Assembly (NCBI GenBank): GCA_964509075.1
Contig: CAZDWC010000002.1
Location: 62,001 to 126,000 of the forward strand
Direction: 5' to 3'
From: UBA7239 sp964509075
GTDB taxonomy: Bacteria > Pseudomonadota > Gammaproteobacteria > Pseudomonadales > UBA7239
Length of the DNA stretch: 64,000 nt
In this document: positions 50,823 to 60,561 of the stretch, one piece after another
How positions within the stretch are numbered: the first letter of the stretch is position 1
How the letters are laid out: each line of letters begins with the position of its first letter
Program-made: the position numbers and the translations under genes
The notes under the pieces: model-generated
Databases searched by the model: none
Seen by the model: only the letters and a program-made list of their open reading frames with translations
What the model was told of the DNA's origin: nothing

Positions 50823-51362
50823 TTATTTTTTGCCAGTAGAAGCGGCTGAATTCAGCTTTTCAGTAACCTTGGCAGTGATATCAAATGCCGGCTCGGCATG
50901 GATGGCGGCCTTGCGATCCAGCAACAGACCGATACCTTCCGCATCGACGATTTCTTTCACGATACCTTCAAGGCGCGGGCCTACATCATCCATCAGCTTC
51001 TTGCCCGCCGCCTGACGCTCGGCATTGAGTTTGCGCACAATCAGCTCAAAGTCGGCCTGCTTGAATTCAATGGACTTTTTCTTTTCTTCGGCCTTGGCTG
51101 CTGTCCAGCTGGCTCCGTCCTTGCCTGCCTCATCACGCAACGCGGTAATGTCTTTCTTGAGTTTCTCTGCATCCGCCATCATTTTGGCAACATCGGAACG
51201 CGCCTCAAATGATTTCATCTGCTCTCTGGCCATGGTTGTGCTGAGAATGGCTTCCTGGACATCAAACACGGCGATCTTGTCTTTTGCAGCACCTGCCGCA
51301 AAAACCTGCACCGCAGAGGACACCGCAACCACGGCAATCAGGGATTTGATAAGTCTTTTCAC
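50823..51362 (-). CDS. skp: Periplasmic chaperone Skp (OmpH family)
   Basis: Skp is a trimeric periplasmic chaperone that holds unfolded outer-membrane proteins on the way to BamA. A signal peptide (KRLIKSLIAVVAVSSAVQVFA) is followed by KIAVFDVQEAILSTTMAREQMKSFE and a long charged coiled-coil region (about 45-120). GTG 51362 is chosen because GGAG lies ten bases upstream and the signal peptide follows directly; an ATG six codons earlier has no visible ribosome-binding site. Confidence 0.92.
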   Translation of the reverse strand: MKRLIKSLIAVVAVSSAVQVFAAGAAKDKIAVFDVQEAILSTTMAREQMKSFEARSDVAKMMADAEKLKKDITALRDEAGKDGASWTAAKAEEKKKSIEFKQADFELIVRKLNAERQAAGKKLMDDVGPRLEGIVKEIVDAEGIGLLLDRKAAIHAEPAFDITAKVTEKLNSAASTGKK

Positions 51363-51398
51363 GATACAAGTACTCCGCATTTGGATAACAGAAAAAAA

Positions 51399-53981
51399 TC
51401 AGAACGTTTGACCGAGCGAGAACTGGAAAAATTCCGTCTTGTCGTAATCACCCGGGTTAAGTGCCTTGGCAAGGCTGAATGTCAGCGGGCCAAAACCGGT
51501 GATCCACGTCAGACCCACACCCGCCGAATAGCGAAACTCACCCAGATCAATATTGAAACAATTGGCCTGGGAAACACCGTAAGCCTCACTGCAACTGGTA
51601 TCAAACACATTGCCGCCATCTACAAAAAATGCCGGCTGCATGGAAGACTGGTCTTTGACGAATGGCATGGGGAAAATAATTTCCATGCTTCCTTCAATAA
51701 GCGCGTCGCCCCCGATGGGATCGTTATCGCCAATTCTTCCATACTCCAGAACAGTGCCATTGGCAACGTAAACGGTTTCACCCGTTTCGAGCTTAACGCC
51801 CTTATAACCCAGCGCAGGTGTGCCGCGGGGACCCAAGGTATTGCGTTTGTAACCACGCACCGAACCAAAACCACCCGCATAAAAATTCTCGAAGAAAGGC
51901 AATTCGTCAGTGCCGCCATACGCATCGCCATAGCCCATGCGCGTGCGCAAGCGCAGCGTGAAGCTGTCGCTCAGCGGCTTGAAATATTGCGCCTTGTAAA
52001 CCATTTTCCAGTATTCCAGATCACTGACGCCCGGCGTGGTCATCTCCAACGCCACATTCTGGGAATGCCCCTTCGTTGCCAGGCGCCCCTTGTTCAGCGT
52101 CGACTGATTCCAGCTACCGGTGAGCTTGATGTTATCGAAAGACGTGCCATTGCGATCCAGAAAGCCTTCATGCAAAGGATTAAGCAGCAGGGAAGGCGTA
52201 ACCGCCGCGCCAGCAACAGCGCATGCCGTTGCCAGATTGCCGTCAAGGCACGCGTCGCTTGAGTTCAGTAAGCTGTCGCTATTGGAGTCCAGAGCTGACC
52301 GGTCTGCATAACCGTATTTATTACTGAATATGGGTGTACCCGAAATTTCCTGCGCCGGAGCAACACCGACATCAATACTGGTGTGCTCATAACCAACACC
52401 AAATCCCAACCGTTCAATTTCCGACAACGGGTAGCCGAAGGTCATGTCCAGGCCATAGCTATTGACGGCATAATCCGAGACGTTGACTTCTTTAAGATCG
52501 CGCTTCGTGTAATAAAGATTGAAGCCACGGCTGACACCATCCACCGTGTAGTAAGGATCAACATAACTGAAGTTGACCTGCTTCATGTAGGAACTGGTAC
52601 TGAGATTGACGCCGACCTGTTTGCCGGTACCGAGAAAGTTATCCTGCTGGATGCTGCCACCCAGAATCACACCAGACCCCTGCGCAAAACCGACACTGGC
52701 GCCGATGCTGCCGGAGGGTTGCTCTTCCACAGCATATTCAACGTCGATCTGGTCACCGGTACCCGGCACATCCGTGGTCTCGACATCCACTTTCTTGAAA
52801 TAGCCCAAGCGTTCGAGACGCACTTTCGACTGTTCCATCTTCGCACTGTTGGCCGATGCCGATTCCATCTGGCGCATTTCGCGACGCAGCACATCGTCCG
52901 CCGTCTTGGTGTTACCGCGGAAATTGATGCGGCGCACGTAGGCGCGATGGCTTGGGTCGACGAAGAATGTAACCTTCACCGTATGATCCTGGTCGTTATG
53001 TTCCGGAATGGCTTTCACATCGGCATAGGTATAACCCTCGTTGCCGAGGCGCTGGGTGATGTACGTGGTTGAGGTCGTCATCAGCACTTGCGAGAACGGT
53101 TCTTTTTCTTTCAACACAATCAGGCGGCGCAGCTCGTCTTCCTGCACGATCAGCTCACCGGCAAGTTCGGTGCTGCTGACGGTATAGACATCGCCTTCGA
53201 CAATATTGATGGTGATGAAAATCGACTGTTTGTCTTCCGACAAGGCAACCTGTGTTGAATCAATATTGAAACGCAGATAACCGCGATCCATGTAAAACGA
53301 CTTGAGTTTTTCCAGATCGCCTGTCAGTTTCTCGCGCGAATACTTGTCGCGACTGTTGGCCCATGACCAGAAGCCCGTTGACTCCAGCTCGAACTGATCC
53401 AGCAGCTCCTCGGTCGTGAAGGTGTTGTTGCCGATGATATTGATGTGTTTGATGGCGGCGACCTTGCCTTCATCAACGTTGATGGACAAACCCACGCGAT
53501 TGCGCGGCAACTCGCGCACTTCGGTTTTGACCTTGGCACCGTAGCGACCCTGTGCCACATACTGCCGCTCAAGTTCACCAGTGAGACCTTCCAGGGTGGA
53601 TGGCTTGTAAATCTGCCCTTCCGACAAACCGGCTTTTTTCAAGGCATCCGTCAGGTCTTCGGTCTTGATGACCTTGTTGCCGTCAATACTGATTTCGGCG
53701 ATGGTCGGGCGCTCGACCACAGTGATAACCAGCACATCTTCATCGCGGCCAATCTGGATGTCGTCGAAATAGCCGGTCTTGAACAAGGCGCGTGTCATTT
53801 CCTGCAGTTGTGCCGGCTCGATACTGTCACCGACATTTACTGGCAGCGCGGCAAACACCGAACCGGAAGATACACGCTGCAAGCCTTCAATGCGGATATC
53901 GGCTATGCGAAAGGTCTGCGCCATGGCCAGCGAAGCTGACAACATGAACACCCAGAAAGCTGCGCGCCTGATCAAACCCAT
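51399..53981 (-). CDS. bamA: Outer-membrane protein assembly factor BamA
   Basis: BamA is the barrel-forming core of the BAM complex. The 860-residue product has a signal peptide (SASLAMA), five POTRA domains (about 24-422) and a C-terminal Omp85 barrel with the loop-6 motif VRGYKRNTLGPRG and a terminal Phe. It is longer than many homologues (around 800), partly because of a loop at about residues 550-612 that holds DSNSDSLLNSSDAC, a Ca-binding-like pattern, and Cys578/Cys587. Directly downstream of rseP. Confidence 0.97.
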   Translation of the reverse strand: MGLIRRAAFWVFMLSASLAMAQTFRIADIRIEGLQRVSSGSVFAALPVNVGDSIEPAQLQEMTRALFKTGYFDDIQIGRDEDVLVITVVERPTIAEISIDGNKVIKTEDLTDALKKAGLSEGQIYKPSTLEGLTGELERQYVAQGRYGAKVKTEVRELPRNRVGLSINVDEGKVAAIKHINIIGNNTFTTEELLDQFELESTGFWSWANSRDKYSREKLTGDLEKLKSFYMDRGYLRFNIDSTQVALSEDKQSIFITINIVEGDVYTVSSTELAGELIVQEDELRRLIVLKEKEPFSQVLMTTSTTYITQRLGNEGYTYADVKAIPEHNDQDHTVKVTFFVDPSHRAYVRRINFRGNTKTADDVLRREMRQMESASANSAKMEQSKVRLERLGYFKKVDVETTDVPGTGDQIDVEYAVEEQPSGSIGASVGFAQGSGVILGGSIQQDNFLGTGKQVGVNLSTSSYMKQVNFSYVDPYYTVDGVSRGFNLYYTKRDLKEVNVSDYAVNSYGLDMTFGYPLSEIERLGFGVGYEHTSIDVGVAPAQEISGTPIFSNKYGYADRSALDSNSDSLLNSSDACLDGNLATACAVAGAAVTPSLLLNPLHEGFLDRNGTSFDNIKLTGSWNQSTLNKGRLATKGHSQNVALEMTTPGVSDLEYWKMVYKAQYFKPLSDSFTLRLRTRMGYGDAYGGTDELPFFENFYAGGFGSVRGYKRNTLGPRGTPALGYKGVKLETGETVYVANGTVLEYGRIGDNDPIGGDALIEGSMEIIFPMPFVKDQSSMQPAFFVDGGNVFDTSCSEAYGVSQANCFNIDLGEFRYSAGVGLTWITGFGPLTFSLAKALNPGDYDKTEFFQFSLGQTF
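52248..52289 (-). other. Thrombospondin-type-3-like acidic motif in a BamA barrel loop
   Basis: BamA residues 565-578 read DSNSDSLLNSSDAC. The D-x-N-x-D-x3-N-x2-D-x-C spacing matches the thrombospondin type 3 calcium-binding repeat (DxDxDGxxDxxDxC), apart from the Gly. A second Cys nine residues on could close a disulfide. Confidence 0.5.
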
Positions 53982-54009
53982 AACTCTTTCCCCAGTGCGT
54001 TTTGCGCAC

Positions 54010-55377
54010 TCACAGTTTTAACAAGTCGTTATAAACGGCAAACAACATCAGGCTGACAATGAAAGCGAGTCCGACCTGATTGCCCAGCGCCTGAATTTTC
54101 TCCGGCACCGGATTGCCCCGAACCGCCTCAACCAGGTACAACAGCAGGTGTCCACCGTCGAGCATGGGTATGGGCAGCAGGTTCATGACTCCCAGGCTGA
54201 TACTGAGAATGGCGAGCGTCTGGCAAAAAACGGCCACCCCCATCCCCGCTGAAGCGCCGGCCACTTTAGCAATGCCAAGGGGGCCACTCAAGTTTTTTGG
54301 CGACAAATCACCAACAACCAGCTTTTGCAGCGATAGAAGCAGGACTTTGATCTGTCGGCCCGTCTCCTGCAGCGCGCGCACAAGCGTCTGGGAGAAGTCG
54401 TAGTCAATGTGCCGCAAGTGCTGCTTTTCCAGCGGCGGACTGCCGACCTGTGCACCTATCTGCCCGACTTCGCGGCCGTTCTTGTCGACCACGCGCGCCG
54501 GGGTTACCGCAACACTCAGCAGAGCACCCTCGCGACGCAAGGACAATTGCAGCACTTGCTGCGGGCTGGCACGCACCAGTTCCAGCCAACGCTCGACATC
54601 CGGCACCGGCTGGCCATTCATGGCCTCAACGACATCCCCGGCACGCAAACCTGCCTGTTCAGCGGGGCTGCCAGGCACCAGTGCACCTATATAGACAAAA
54701 GGTGGTATATGGAAGCGCAAGCCCAGGCTGCGCACGGGGTCAGGCTCGGCTGCATCCGAGAGCCAGCGCTGCAGATCAATCACCAACTCATAAGTGAGTG
54801 CATCGCCGGGATGCCTCACGCCCAGCGTCAACTCGCCGCTATCACCGATGCGCGCCACCAGCGCCTGAAACACCGCCTCACGCGTCGGCGTTTCGGTGCC
54901 GTCGACCGAAACGATCTCCTGCCCCGCCTGCACACCGGCCACTGCCGCAGGCGAACCGGGTTCGATCTTGTCAACCAGCGGCACCAGACCGTCCTCGCCG
55001 CCGGCAAACAGCAGGCAGAACACCAGCAGCGCCAGCAGCAAGTTGGCCACGGGGCCAGCCAGCACGATCAACATGCGTTTCCATACTGCCTGCCGGTTGA
55101 AGCTGTATGGCTGCTCGGCTTCCGGCACCGGCTCCTCCCGCTCGTCCAGCATCTTGACGTAACCACCGAAAGGAATGCCGGCGATCACATATTCGCAGCC
55201 CTTGCTGTCCCACCAGGAAAACAGCGGCCTGCCGAAACCGATTGAAAACCGCAGCACCTTGACGCCGAGCTTGCGCGCCACCCAGAAATGGCCGAACTCA
55301 TGCACCGTGACCAGCACGATGATGGCCACCAGAAACGAGGCCAAAGACCAAAGGCCCGACAATAATTGCTGCACCAT
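54010..55377 (-). CDS. rseP: Site-2 intramembrane protease RseP
   Basis: RseP cleaves the anti-sigma factor RseA and remnant signal peptides in the inner membrane. The 455-residue product (from ATG 55377) has the zinc motif HEFGH (26-30) in TM1, two PDZ domains (about 115-300), and NLLPIPMLDGGHLLLY with the third ligand Asp near the C-terminus. The open frame extends 45 codons upstream into dxr without RseP character. Between dxr and bamA as usual. Confidence 0.96.
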   Translation of the reverse strand: MVQQLLSGLWSLASFLVAIIVLVTVHEFGHFWVARKLGVKVLRFSIGFGRPLFSWWDSKGCEYVIAGIPFGGYVKMLDEREEPVPEAEQPYSFNRQAVWKRMLIVLAGPVANLLLALLVFCLLFAGGEDGLVPLVDKIEPGSPAAVAGVQAGQEIVSVDGTETPTREAVFQALVARIGDSGELTLGVRHPGDALTYELVIDLQRWLSDAAEPDPVRSLGLRFHIPPFVYIGALVPGSPAEQAGLRAGDVVEAMNGQPVPDVERWLELVRASPQQVLQLSLRREGALLSVAVTPARVVDKNGREVGQIGAQVGSPPLEKQHLRHIDYDFSQTLVRALQETGRQIKVLLLSLQKLVVGDLSPKNLSGPLGIAKVAGASAGMGVAVFCQTLAILSISLGVMNLLPIPMLDGGHLLLYLVEAVRGNPVPEKIQALGNQVGLAFIVSLMLFAVYNDLLKL

Positions 55378-55381
55378 CGAA

Positions 55382-56557
55382 TCAGCCACGGCTTGCCACC
55401 TCCCGTTCTGCGCATGCGCGCGACCGGGCATCGACCGCCACCAGCGACGAAAGATCCCCGGGAGCTGCCGTTCCCGCCAGTTTTTGCAGCGTACGCTCGA
55501 CCGTTTTGGCAATGCCGGTAAATGGCAGGCGCTCGTCGAGGAAAGCCGCCACCGCTACTTCATTGGCGGCATTGAGGATGACCGGGGCACTGCCACCGGC
55601 GACAAAGGCTTCGCGCGCCAGACGCAAGGCCGGGAAACGCGTCTCGTCCGGCGCCTGGAAATCGAGTCGACTGGCGGCAATCAGATCCAGCAAACCCACA
55701 CCGGCGTCGATACGCTCGGGCCAGGCCAGACCGTAGGCAATCGGCGTGCGCATATCCGGATTGCCCAGCTGTGCCAGCGTCGAGCCATCCACATATTCAA
55801 CCAGTGAGTGCACGATACTCTGCGGATGCACTACCACCTGCACCTGCACCGGCTGCGTATCGAACAGCCAACAGGCCTCGATCAGCTCCAGCCCCTTGTT
55901 CATCATGGTGGCGGAATCCACGGAAATCTTGCGGCCCATACTCCAGTTGGGGTGAGCACAGGCCTGTGCAGGTGTTACCGTGCGCATCTCGTCCATTGTG
56001 CGCTCGCGAAACGGCCCGCCGGAAGCAGTGAGCAACAAACGTCGCACGCCGGCTTCTGCCAGCGACTTGCCGTAAGGCAGGCACTGGAACATGGCATTGT
56101 GTTCGCTGTCGATGGGCAGCAACTGCGCGCCGGAGGCGCGAACCGCCTGCATGAACAGGTGGCCGGCGCAAACCAGCGCCTCCTTGTTGGCAAGCAGGAC
56201 TTTCTTGCCGGCGTTTACCGCAGCCAAGGTCGGCGCCAGACCGGCAAAACCGACAATAGCCGCCATGACAGTATCGACCTGCGCGTGCCCGGCTACCGTT
56301 TCAAGACCTTCATTGCCAGCCAGCACCTCGGTCTCAAGGCCTGCTGCCCGGGCTTTTCCGGCAAATGCTTCCGCATGCGCGGGATCGGCGAGCACCGCGT
56401 AACGTGGCCGGAACTGTTGGCACTGCGCCAACAGGATGTCGGTGCGGCTGTTGGCTGTCAGCGCAAAAACGCCGTAGCGATCCGGATGGCGGGAAATGAC
56501 ATCCAGCGTACTGACACCGATGGAACCGGTGGAGCCGAGCACGGTGACTTGCTGCAT
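55382..56557 (-). CDS. dxr: 1-deoxy-D-xylulose-5-phosphate reductoisomerase
   Basis: Dxr makes 2-C-methyl-D-erythritol 4-phosphate in the MEP isoprenoid pathway. The 391-residue product has the NADPH motif VLGSTGSIGVSTLDVI, LLANKEALVCAGHLF, PIDSEHNAMFQCLP (metal-binding), LTASGGPFRE and MGRKISVDSATMMNKGLELIEA. ATG 56557 lies five bases after the cdsA stop. Confidence 0.97.
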   Translation of the reverse strand: MQQVTVLGSTGSIGVSTLDVISRHPDRYGVFALTANSRTDILLAQCQQFRPRYAVLADPAHAEAFAGKARAAGLETEVLAGNEGLETVAGHAQVDTVMAAIVGFAGLAPTLAAVNAGKKVLLANKEALVCAGHLFMQAVRASGAQLLPIDSEHNAMFQCLPYGKSLAEAGVRRLLLTASGGPFRERTMDEMRTVTPAQACAHPNWSMGRKISVDSATMMNKGLELIEACWLFDTQPVQVQVVVHPQSIVHSLVEYVDGSTLAQLGNPDMRTPIAYGLAWPERIDAGVGLLDLIAASRLDFQAPDETRFPALRLAREAFVAGGSAPVILNAANEVAVAAFLDERLPFTGIAKTVERTLQKLAGTAAPGDLSSLVAVDARSRACAEREVASRG

Positions 56558-56562
56558 GACGC

Positions 56563-57387
56563 TCAATGCCCCACTAACAGATAACAGAGCGTGAACAAAG
56601 GGACAGCGGCTGTCCAGCCGTCGATGCGATCCAGCACACCGCCGTGACCCGGCAACAGGTGGCTGCTGTCCTTGATGCCGCGCTCACGTTTGACCATGCT
56701 CTCGAACAGATCACCCAGCACCGAGGCTGCCGAGGTCAAGGCCATGACCATCACGAAGCCGACGAAGCGCAGCGCCGACAAATCCAGTACAACCGCGACC
56801 ACCACGGCAAACAATGCACTGGCGAGTGCACCACCCCAGAAACCTTCCCACGTCTTGCCGGGGCTGACATGCACGGCCAGCTTGCGGCGACCAAAGCGGC
56901 GACCGGCAAAATAGGCGCCGATGTCGGCCGCAGCAATCGAGGTAATCACCAGCCAGATCAAACCGCTGCCGGCAGCGGCCGGCTGCAGCAACACCAGGCC
57001 CAGCCACGCCGGAAACAGCAGCCAGACACCAGCCAACAACAACAAGCATTGCCTGGAAAAACCAGTGACAAGCTGATCGGGATAACGCCACACAGCATGC
57101 AGCGCCAACAGCCAGCACAACACCGACACCGACAACACAGCAATGGCCCAACCTGAAGCCTGTTGCCAGTCGACAATGCCCAAGCCCCAGAACAGGGCCG
57201 CCAGGGCACTGGCGTAGACAAAACGTTGCCACGGCAGCGTCAAGCCGGCGAGATTGGCCCACTCCCAAGCTGCCAGCGTAAAAACCAGCGACACCACAAA
57301 AACAAAGCCGCGATAAGGCAAGGCCAGCAACACCACCGCCAGCCCCAGCGCCAGCACGCAAGCCGTAATGACGCGCTCTTTAAGCAC
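56563..57387 (-). CDS. cdsA: Phosphatidate cytidylyltransferase CdsA
   Basis: CdsA makes CDP-diacylglycerol, the precursor of all phospholipids. The 274-residue polytopic protein has SPGKTWEGFWGG and the signature SVLGDLFESMVKRERGIKDSSHLLPGHGGVLDRIDG. GTG 57387 behind CGGAG overlaps the uppS 3' end by eight bases and gives family length; a longer frame adds 25 polar residues without support. Confidence 0.96.
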   Translation of the reverse strand: MLKERVITACVLALGLAVVLLALPYRGFVFVVSLVFTLAAWEWANLAGLTLPWQRFVYASALAALFWGLGIVDWQQASGWAIAVLSVSVLCWLLALHAVWRYPDQLVTGFSRQCLLLLAGVWLLFPAWLGLVLLQPAAAGSGLIWLVITSIAAADIGAYFAGRRFGRRKLAVHVSPGKTWEGFWGGALASALFAVVVAVVLDLSALRFVGFVMVMALTSAASVLGDLFESMVKRERGIKDSSHLLPGHGGVLDRIDGWTAAVPLFTLCYLLVGH

Positions 57388-58123
57388 CGGCAACTCCGGC
57401 CACCTGGTCTCCCGACAAGCCGAAACGGCGTTGGCGCGTATGGAAGTCGGCCATCGCGGCATTCATCGCTTCTGCACCGAAATCCGGCCAGAACAGATCA
57501 GAAAAATACAATTCCGCATACGCGGCATGCCAAAGCAGAAAATTGCTGATGCGTTTTTCACCGCCAGTGCGAATCAGCAAATCCACTGCCGGCATGTCAC
57601 CCAGACACACCGCGCGATTCACCAGCGTTTCATCAATATCGGCCGGCTTCAATTCACCACGCACACAGGCTTCCGCCAATTTGCGCGTCGCTTGCGTGAT
57701 ATCCCAGCGCCCGCCGTAATCGGCCGCAATCACCAGCGTCATGCTGCCGCCAGCCGTAAAGGCTTCTGCCTCGTCGATCTGCCGGCACAGCTTTTCCGAA
57801 AAACGCGTGCGATCACCGATGATGCGCACACTGACACCTTCGGCTTTCAGCTTTTTCTGTTCACTTTTCAGATAAGCGGAAAACAATTGCATCAAAGCAC
57901 TGACTTCCAGCGCCGGGCGCTGCCAGTTTTCGGAACTGAAAGCAAAAACTGTCAACACCTGTACGCCGGCATGCTTGCAGGCATCGACGGCATCGCGCAC
58001 ACGTTCCACACCTTCCTTGTGCCCGGCCGGGCCGGGCAGGCCGCGTTTTTTGGCCCAGCGGTTGTTGCCGTCCATGATGACGGCCACATGCTTGAGCGGA
58101 GAAGATTCGTTGTTGTTTGACAT
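57380..58123 (-). CDS. uppS: Undecaprenyl diphosphate synthase (cis-prenyltransferase)
   Basis: UppS condenses eight isopentenyl diphosphates onto farnesyl diphosphate, giving the lipid carrier for cell-wall and O-antigen synthesis. The 247-residue product has VAVIMDGNNRWAKKRGLPGPAGHKEG (catalytic Asp), TVFAFSSENWQRP and IRTGGEKRISNFLLWHAAYAEL. AGGA lies seven bases before ATG 58123. Confidence 0.97.
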   Translation of the reverse strand: MSNNNESSPLKHVAVIMDGNNRWAKKRGLPGPAGHKEGVERVRDAVDACKHAGVQVLTVFAFSSENWQRPALEVSALMQLFSAYLKSEQKKLKAEGVSVRIIGDRTRFSEKLCRQIDEAEAFTAGGSMTLVIAADYGGRWDITQATRKLAEACVRGELKPADIDETLVNRAVCLGDMPAVDLLIRTGGEKRISNFLLWHAAYAELYFSDLFWPDFGAEAMNAAMADFHTRQRRFGLSGDQVAGVAGA

Positions 58124-58163
58124 GAATACGTCCTGATGAAAAAGCCCGTCGACAAAACGCAGC

Positions 58164-58721
58164 TTAGATTTCCATCAGGTCGCGTTCCTTGGCGGCGAAG
58201 GCTTTATCAACTTCTGCCACATATTTGTCGGTGAGTTTCTGGATGTCGTCCTGTGCGCGACGCTCGTCGTCTTCGCTGATTTCCTTGTCTTTCAACAAAT
58301 CCTTCAACTGACCGTTGGCATCACGGCGAATATTGCGCACGGATACGCGCGCAGTTTCTGCTTCGCCTTTGGCGTGCTTGATGAAATTCTTGCGTGTCTC
58401 TTCGGTCAGCGCCGGCATCGGGATGCGGATCACGGTGCCCGCCGTATTCGGATTCAGACCGAGATCAGACATCATGATGGCTTTCTCGATCGCCTGCACC
58501 ATGCCCTTTTCCCACGGCGTGATGGACAGCGTGCGTGCATCTTCGACGTTGATATTCGCCACCTGCTGCAACGGCATGTCGGAACCGTAGTAGCTCACCG
58601 TCAGGCCTTCCAGAATGCTCGGGTGCGCGCGCCCGGTGCGGATCTTGTTGAAGGCGTGCCCAAGCGACTCCAGGCTTTTCTTCATGCGGGTTTCGGCTTC
58701 GGTTTTGATATCGTTAATCAT
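58164..58721 (-). CDS. frr: Ribosome recycling factor
   Basis: RRF splits post-termination ribosomes with EF-G. The 185-residue product, the exact family length, has KTEAETRMKKSLESLGHAFNKIRTGRAHPSIL and PALTEETRKNFIKHAKGEAETARVSVRNIRRDAN. ATG 58721 is used; a TTG three codons upstream is less likely. Between pyrH and uppS. Confidence 0.97.
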   Translation of the reverse strand: MINDIKTEAETRMKKSLESLGHAFNKIRTGRAHPSILEGLTVSYYGSDMPLQQVANINVEDARTLSITPWEKGMVQAIEKAIMMSDLGLNPNTAGTVIRIPMPALTEETRKNFIKHAKGEAETARVSVRNIRRDANGQLKDLLKDKEISEDDERRAQDDIQKLTDKYVAEVDKAFAAKERDLMEI

Positions 58722-58754
58722 GCTGTTCAACTCTGTTTATTCAACTTGCGATTT

Positions 58755-59492
58755 TCAGACGTCTTCGTTTTCAACCATGAGGGTGCCTTCATTGCCACCC
58801 ACCACGATGTTGAGCAAGGCGCCGGCCTTGGACATGCGGAATACACGCACCGGCATGTTGTGCTCGCGGCACAGACAAATCGCCGTCAGATCCATCACGC
58901 CCAGCTTCTTGTCCAGCGCCTCGTCATAGCTCAAACGCTCGTACATTTTTGCCGTCGGGTTTTTCATGGGGTCGCTGTCGTACACACCGTCGACTTTCGT
59001 GGCTTTCAATACCAGTTCGGCTTCCACTTCGATGCCACGCAGGCAGGCAGCAGAATCGGTGGTGAAAAACGGGTTGCCGGTACCGGCAGCAAAAATCACC
59101 ACCTCTCCCTGCTCCAGATAACGGATGGCGCGCCGGCGATCGTAATGCTCCACCACACCACTCATGGGAATGGCCGACATCACATGGCTCTGGATATTCG
59201 AGCGCTCCAGCGCATCGCGCATCGCCAGACCGTTCATCACTGTGGCCAGCATGCCCATGTGGTCGCCAGTGACACGATCCAACCCTGCCGCCGACAGCGC
59301 CGCGCCGCGAAACAGGTTGCCGCCGCCAATCACCAGCCCCACCTGCACACCAATGCCGACCAACTGACCAATCTCAAGCGCCATTTTGTCCAGCACTTTG
59401 GGGTCAATCCCGAAACCTTCCTGCCCCATCAGCTCTTCGCCGCTGAGTTTGAGAAGGATGCGTTTGTACTTGCGGTCCTTACCGGTGGCCAT
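58755..59492 (-). CDS. pyrH: Uridylate kinase
   Basis: UMP kinase of the amino-acid kinase family, making UDP. The 245-residue product has RILLKLSGEELMG, GLVIGGGNLFRG, MSAIPMSGVVEHYDRRRAIRYLEQGEVVIFAAGTGNPFFTTDSAA and KATKVDGVYDSDP. ATG 59492 has a GAGAG upstream. It follows tsf after a terminator hairpin. Confidence 0.97.
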   Translation of the reverse strand: MATGKDRKYKRILLKLSGEELMGQEGFGIDPKVLDKMALEIGQLVGIGVQVGLVIGGGNLFRGAALSAAGLDRVTGDHMGMLATVMNGLAMRDALERSNIQSHVMSAIPMSGVVEHYDRRRAIRYLEQGEVVIFAAGTGNPFFTTDSAACLRGIEVEAELVLKATKVDGVYDSDPMKNPTAKMYERLSYDEALDKKLGVMDLTAICLCREHNMPVRVFRMSKAGALLNIVVGGNEGTLMVENEDV

Positions 59493-59589
59493 GTGCGGGC
59501 TCTCTTTATCGGGGTGCGATAGACAGGAAACGGCGGCCATTCTATGCCAGACGGCGGGATATTTCAGCAGACAACCAGTCCCCTAAACA

Positions 59590-59623
59590 AAAACGGCGGA
59601 GAGGTTGCCCGCTCCGCCGTTTT
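59590..59623 (-). terminator. Rho-independent terminator after tsf
   Basis: A perfect 12-bp stem (AAAACGGCGGAG/CTCCGCCGTTTT) with a ten-base loop and, on the minus strand, a following TTTTTGTTT run. It separates rpsB-tsf from pyrH and the rest of the cluster. Confidence 0.9.
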
Positions 59624-59638
59624 CCGTGCTGCTGAAAC

Positions 59639-60508
59639 TTACTTGGCAGCGACTGCCGCTGCCACTTCGGCTGCGAAATCCACTTCTTTTTTCTCGATGC
59701 CTTCGCCCACTTCCAGACGCACAAACTGCACGACCTTGGCGTTGTTCTTGGCGAGCAACTGACCGACCTTGATTTCGGTGTCTTTTACAAATGCCTGCTC
59801 GACCAGCGACACTTCGGCAAGGAATTTCTTCACCGCGCCTTCCACCATTTTTTCAACGATGTTGGCAGGTTTGCCAGACTCAGCAGCTTTGGCTTCAGCA
59901 ATTTCACGCTCTTTGGCGATGACCGCCGGTGAAACGTTTTCCGGCGCAATCGCTTCTGGCTTGGCAGCGGCGATGTGCATGGCGACGTCGCGCGCCAGCT
60001 CTTCGTTGCCACCTTCCATTGACACGACCACACCAATTTTCAGGCCGTGGCTGTAAGTGGCCAACACAGCGCCTTCTACCAGCTGCGCGCGGCGCACCTG
60101 GATGTTTTCACCAATTTTTTGTACCAGTGCCACACGCGCTTCTTCAACGGTCTGACCGTCAATCGTCAACGCGGAAATTTTCTCGACATCGGTTTCACGC
60201 GCAGCCAGAGCAGCTTTCGCCACCTTGTTGGCAAAGGCACTGAAGTTGTCGTCCTTGGCAACGAAATCGGTTTGGCTATTCACTTCCAGCGCGATAACTG
60301 TATTGCCGTCTTTGGCGATAACAATCGCGCCTTCGGCAGCAATGTTGCCGGCTTTCTTGGCGGCTTTGGCCTGGCCGGATTTACGCAGGTTGTCGATGGC
60401 GGTTTCGATGTCGCCATTGGCTTCCACGAGCGCTTTTTTGCACTCCATCATGCCGAGACCGGTGCGCTCGCGGAGTTCTTTTACACTGGATGCTGAAATC
60501 TCTGCCAT
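59639..60508 (-). CDS. tsf: Elongation factor Ts
   Basis: EF-Ts is the nucleotide exchange factor for EF-Tu. The 289-residue product has the N-terminal SSVKELRERTGLGMMECKKALVEANGDIETAIDNLRKSG, the core GNTVIALEVNSQTDFVAKDDNF (TDFV motif contacting EF-Tu) and a C-terminal module. AGGA lies eight bases before ATG 60508. Flanked by terminators on both sides. Confidence 0.98.
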   Translation of the reverse strand: MAEISASSVKELRERTGLGMMECKKALVEANGDIETAIDNLRKSGQAKAAKKAGNIAAEGAIVIAKDGNTVIALEVNSQTDFVAKDDNFSAFANKVAKAALAARETDVEKISALTIDGQTVEEARVALVQKIGENIQVRRAQLVEGAVLATYSHGLKIGVVVSMEGGNEELARDVAMHIAAAKPEAIAPENVSPAVIAKEREIAEAKAAESGKPANIVEKMVEGAVKKFLAEVSLVEQAFVKDTEIKVGQLLAKNNAKVVQFVRLEVGEGIEKKEVDFAAEVAAAVAAK

Positions 60509-60561
60509 TGTCTTTTCCTCATCATTCAATTCGGTTATTCAGAAGCTGATAAACGGAAACC

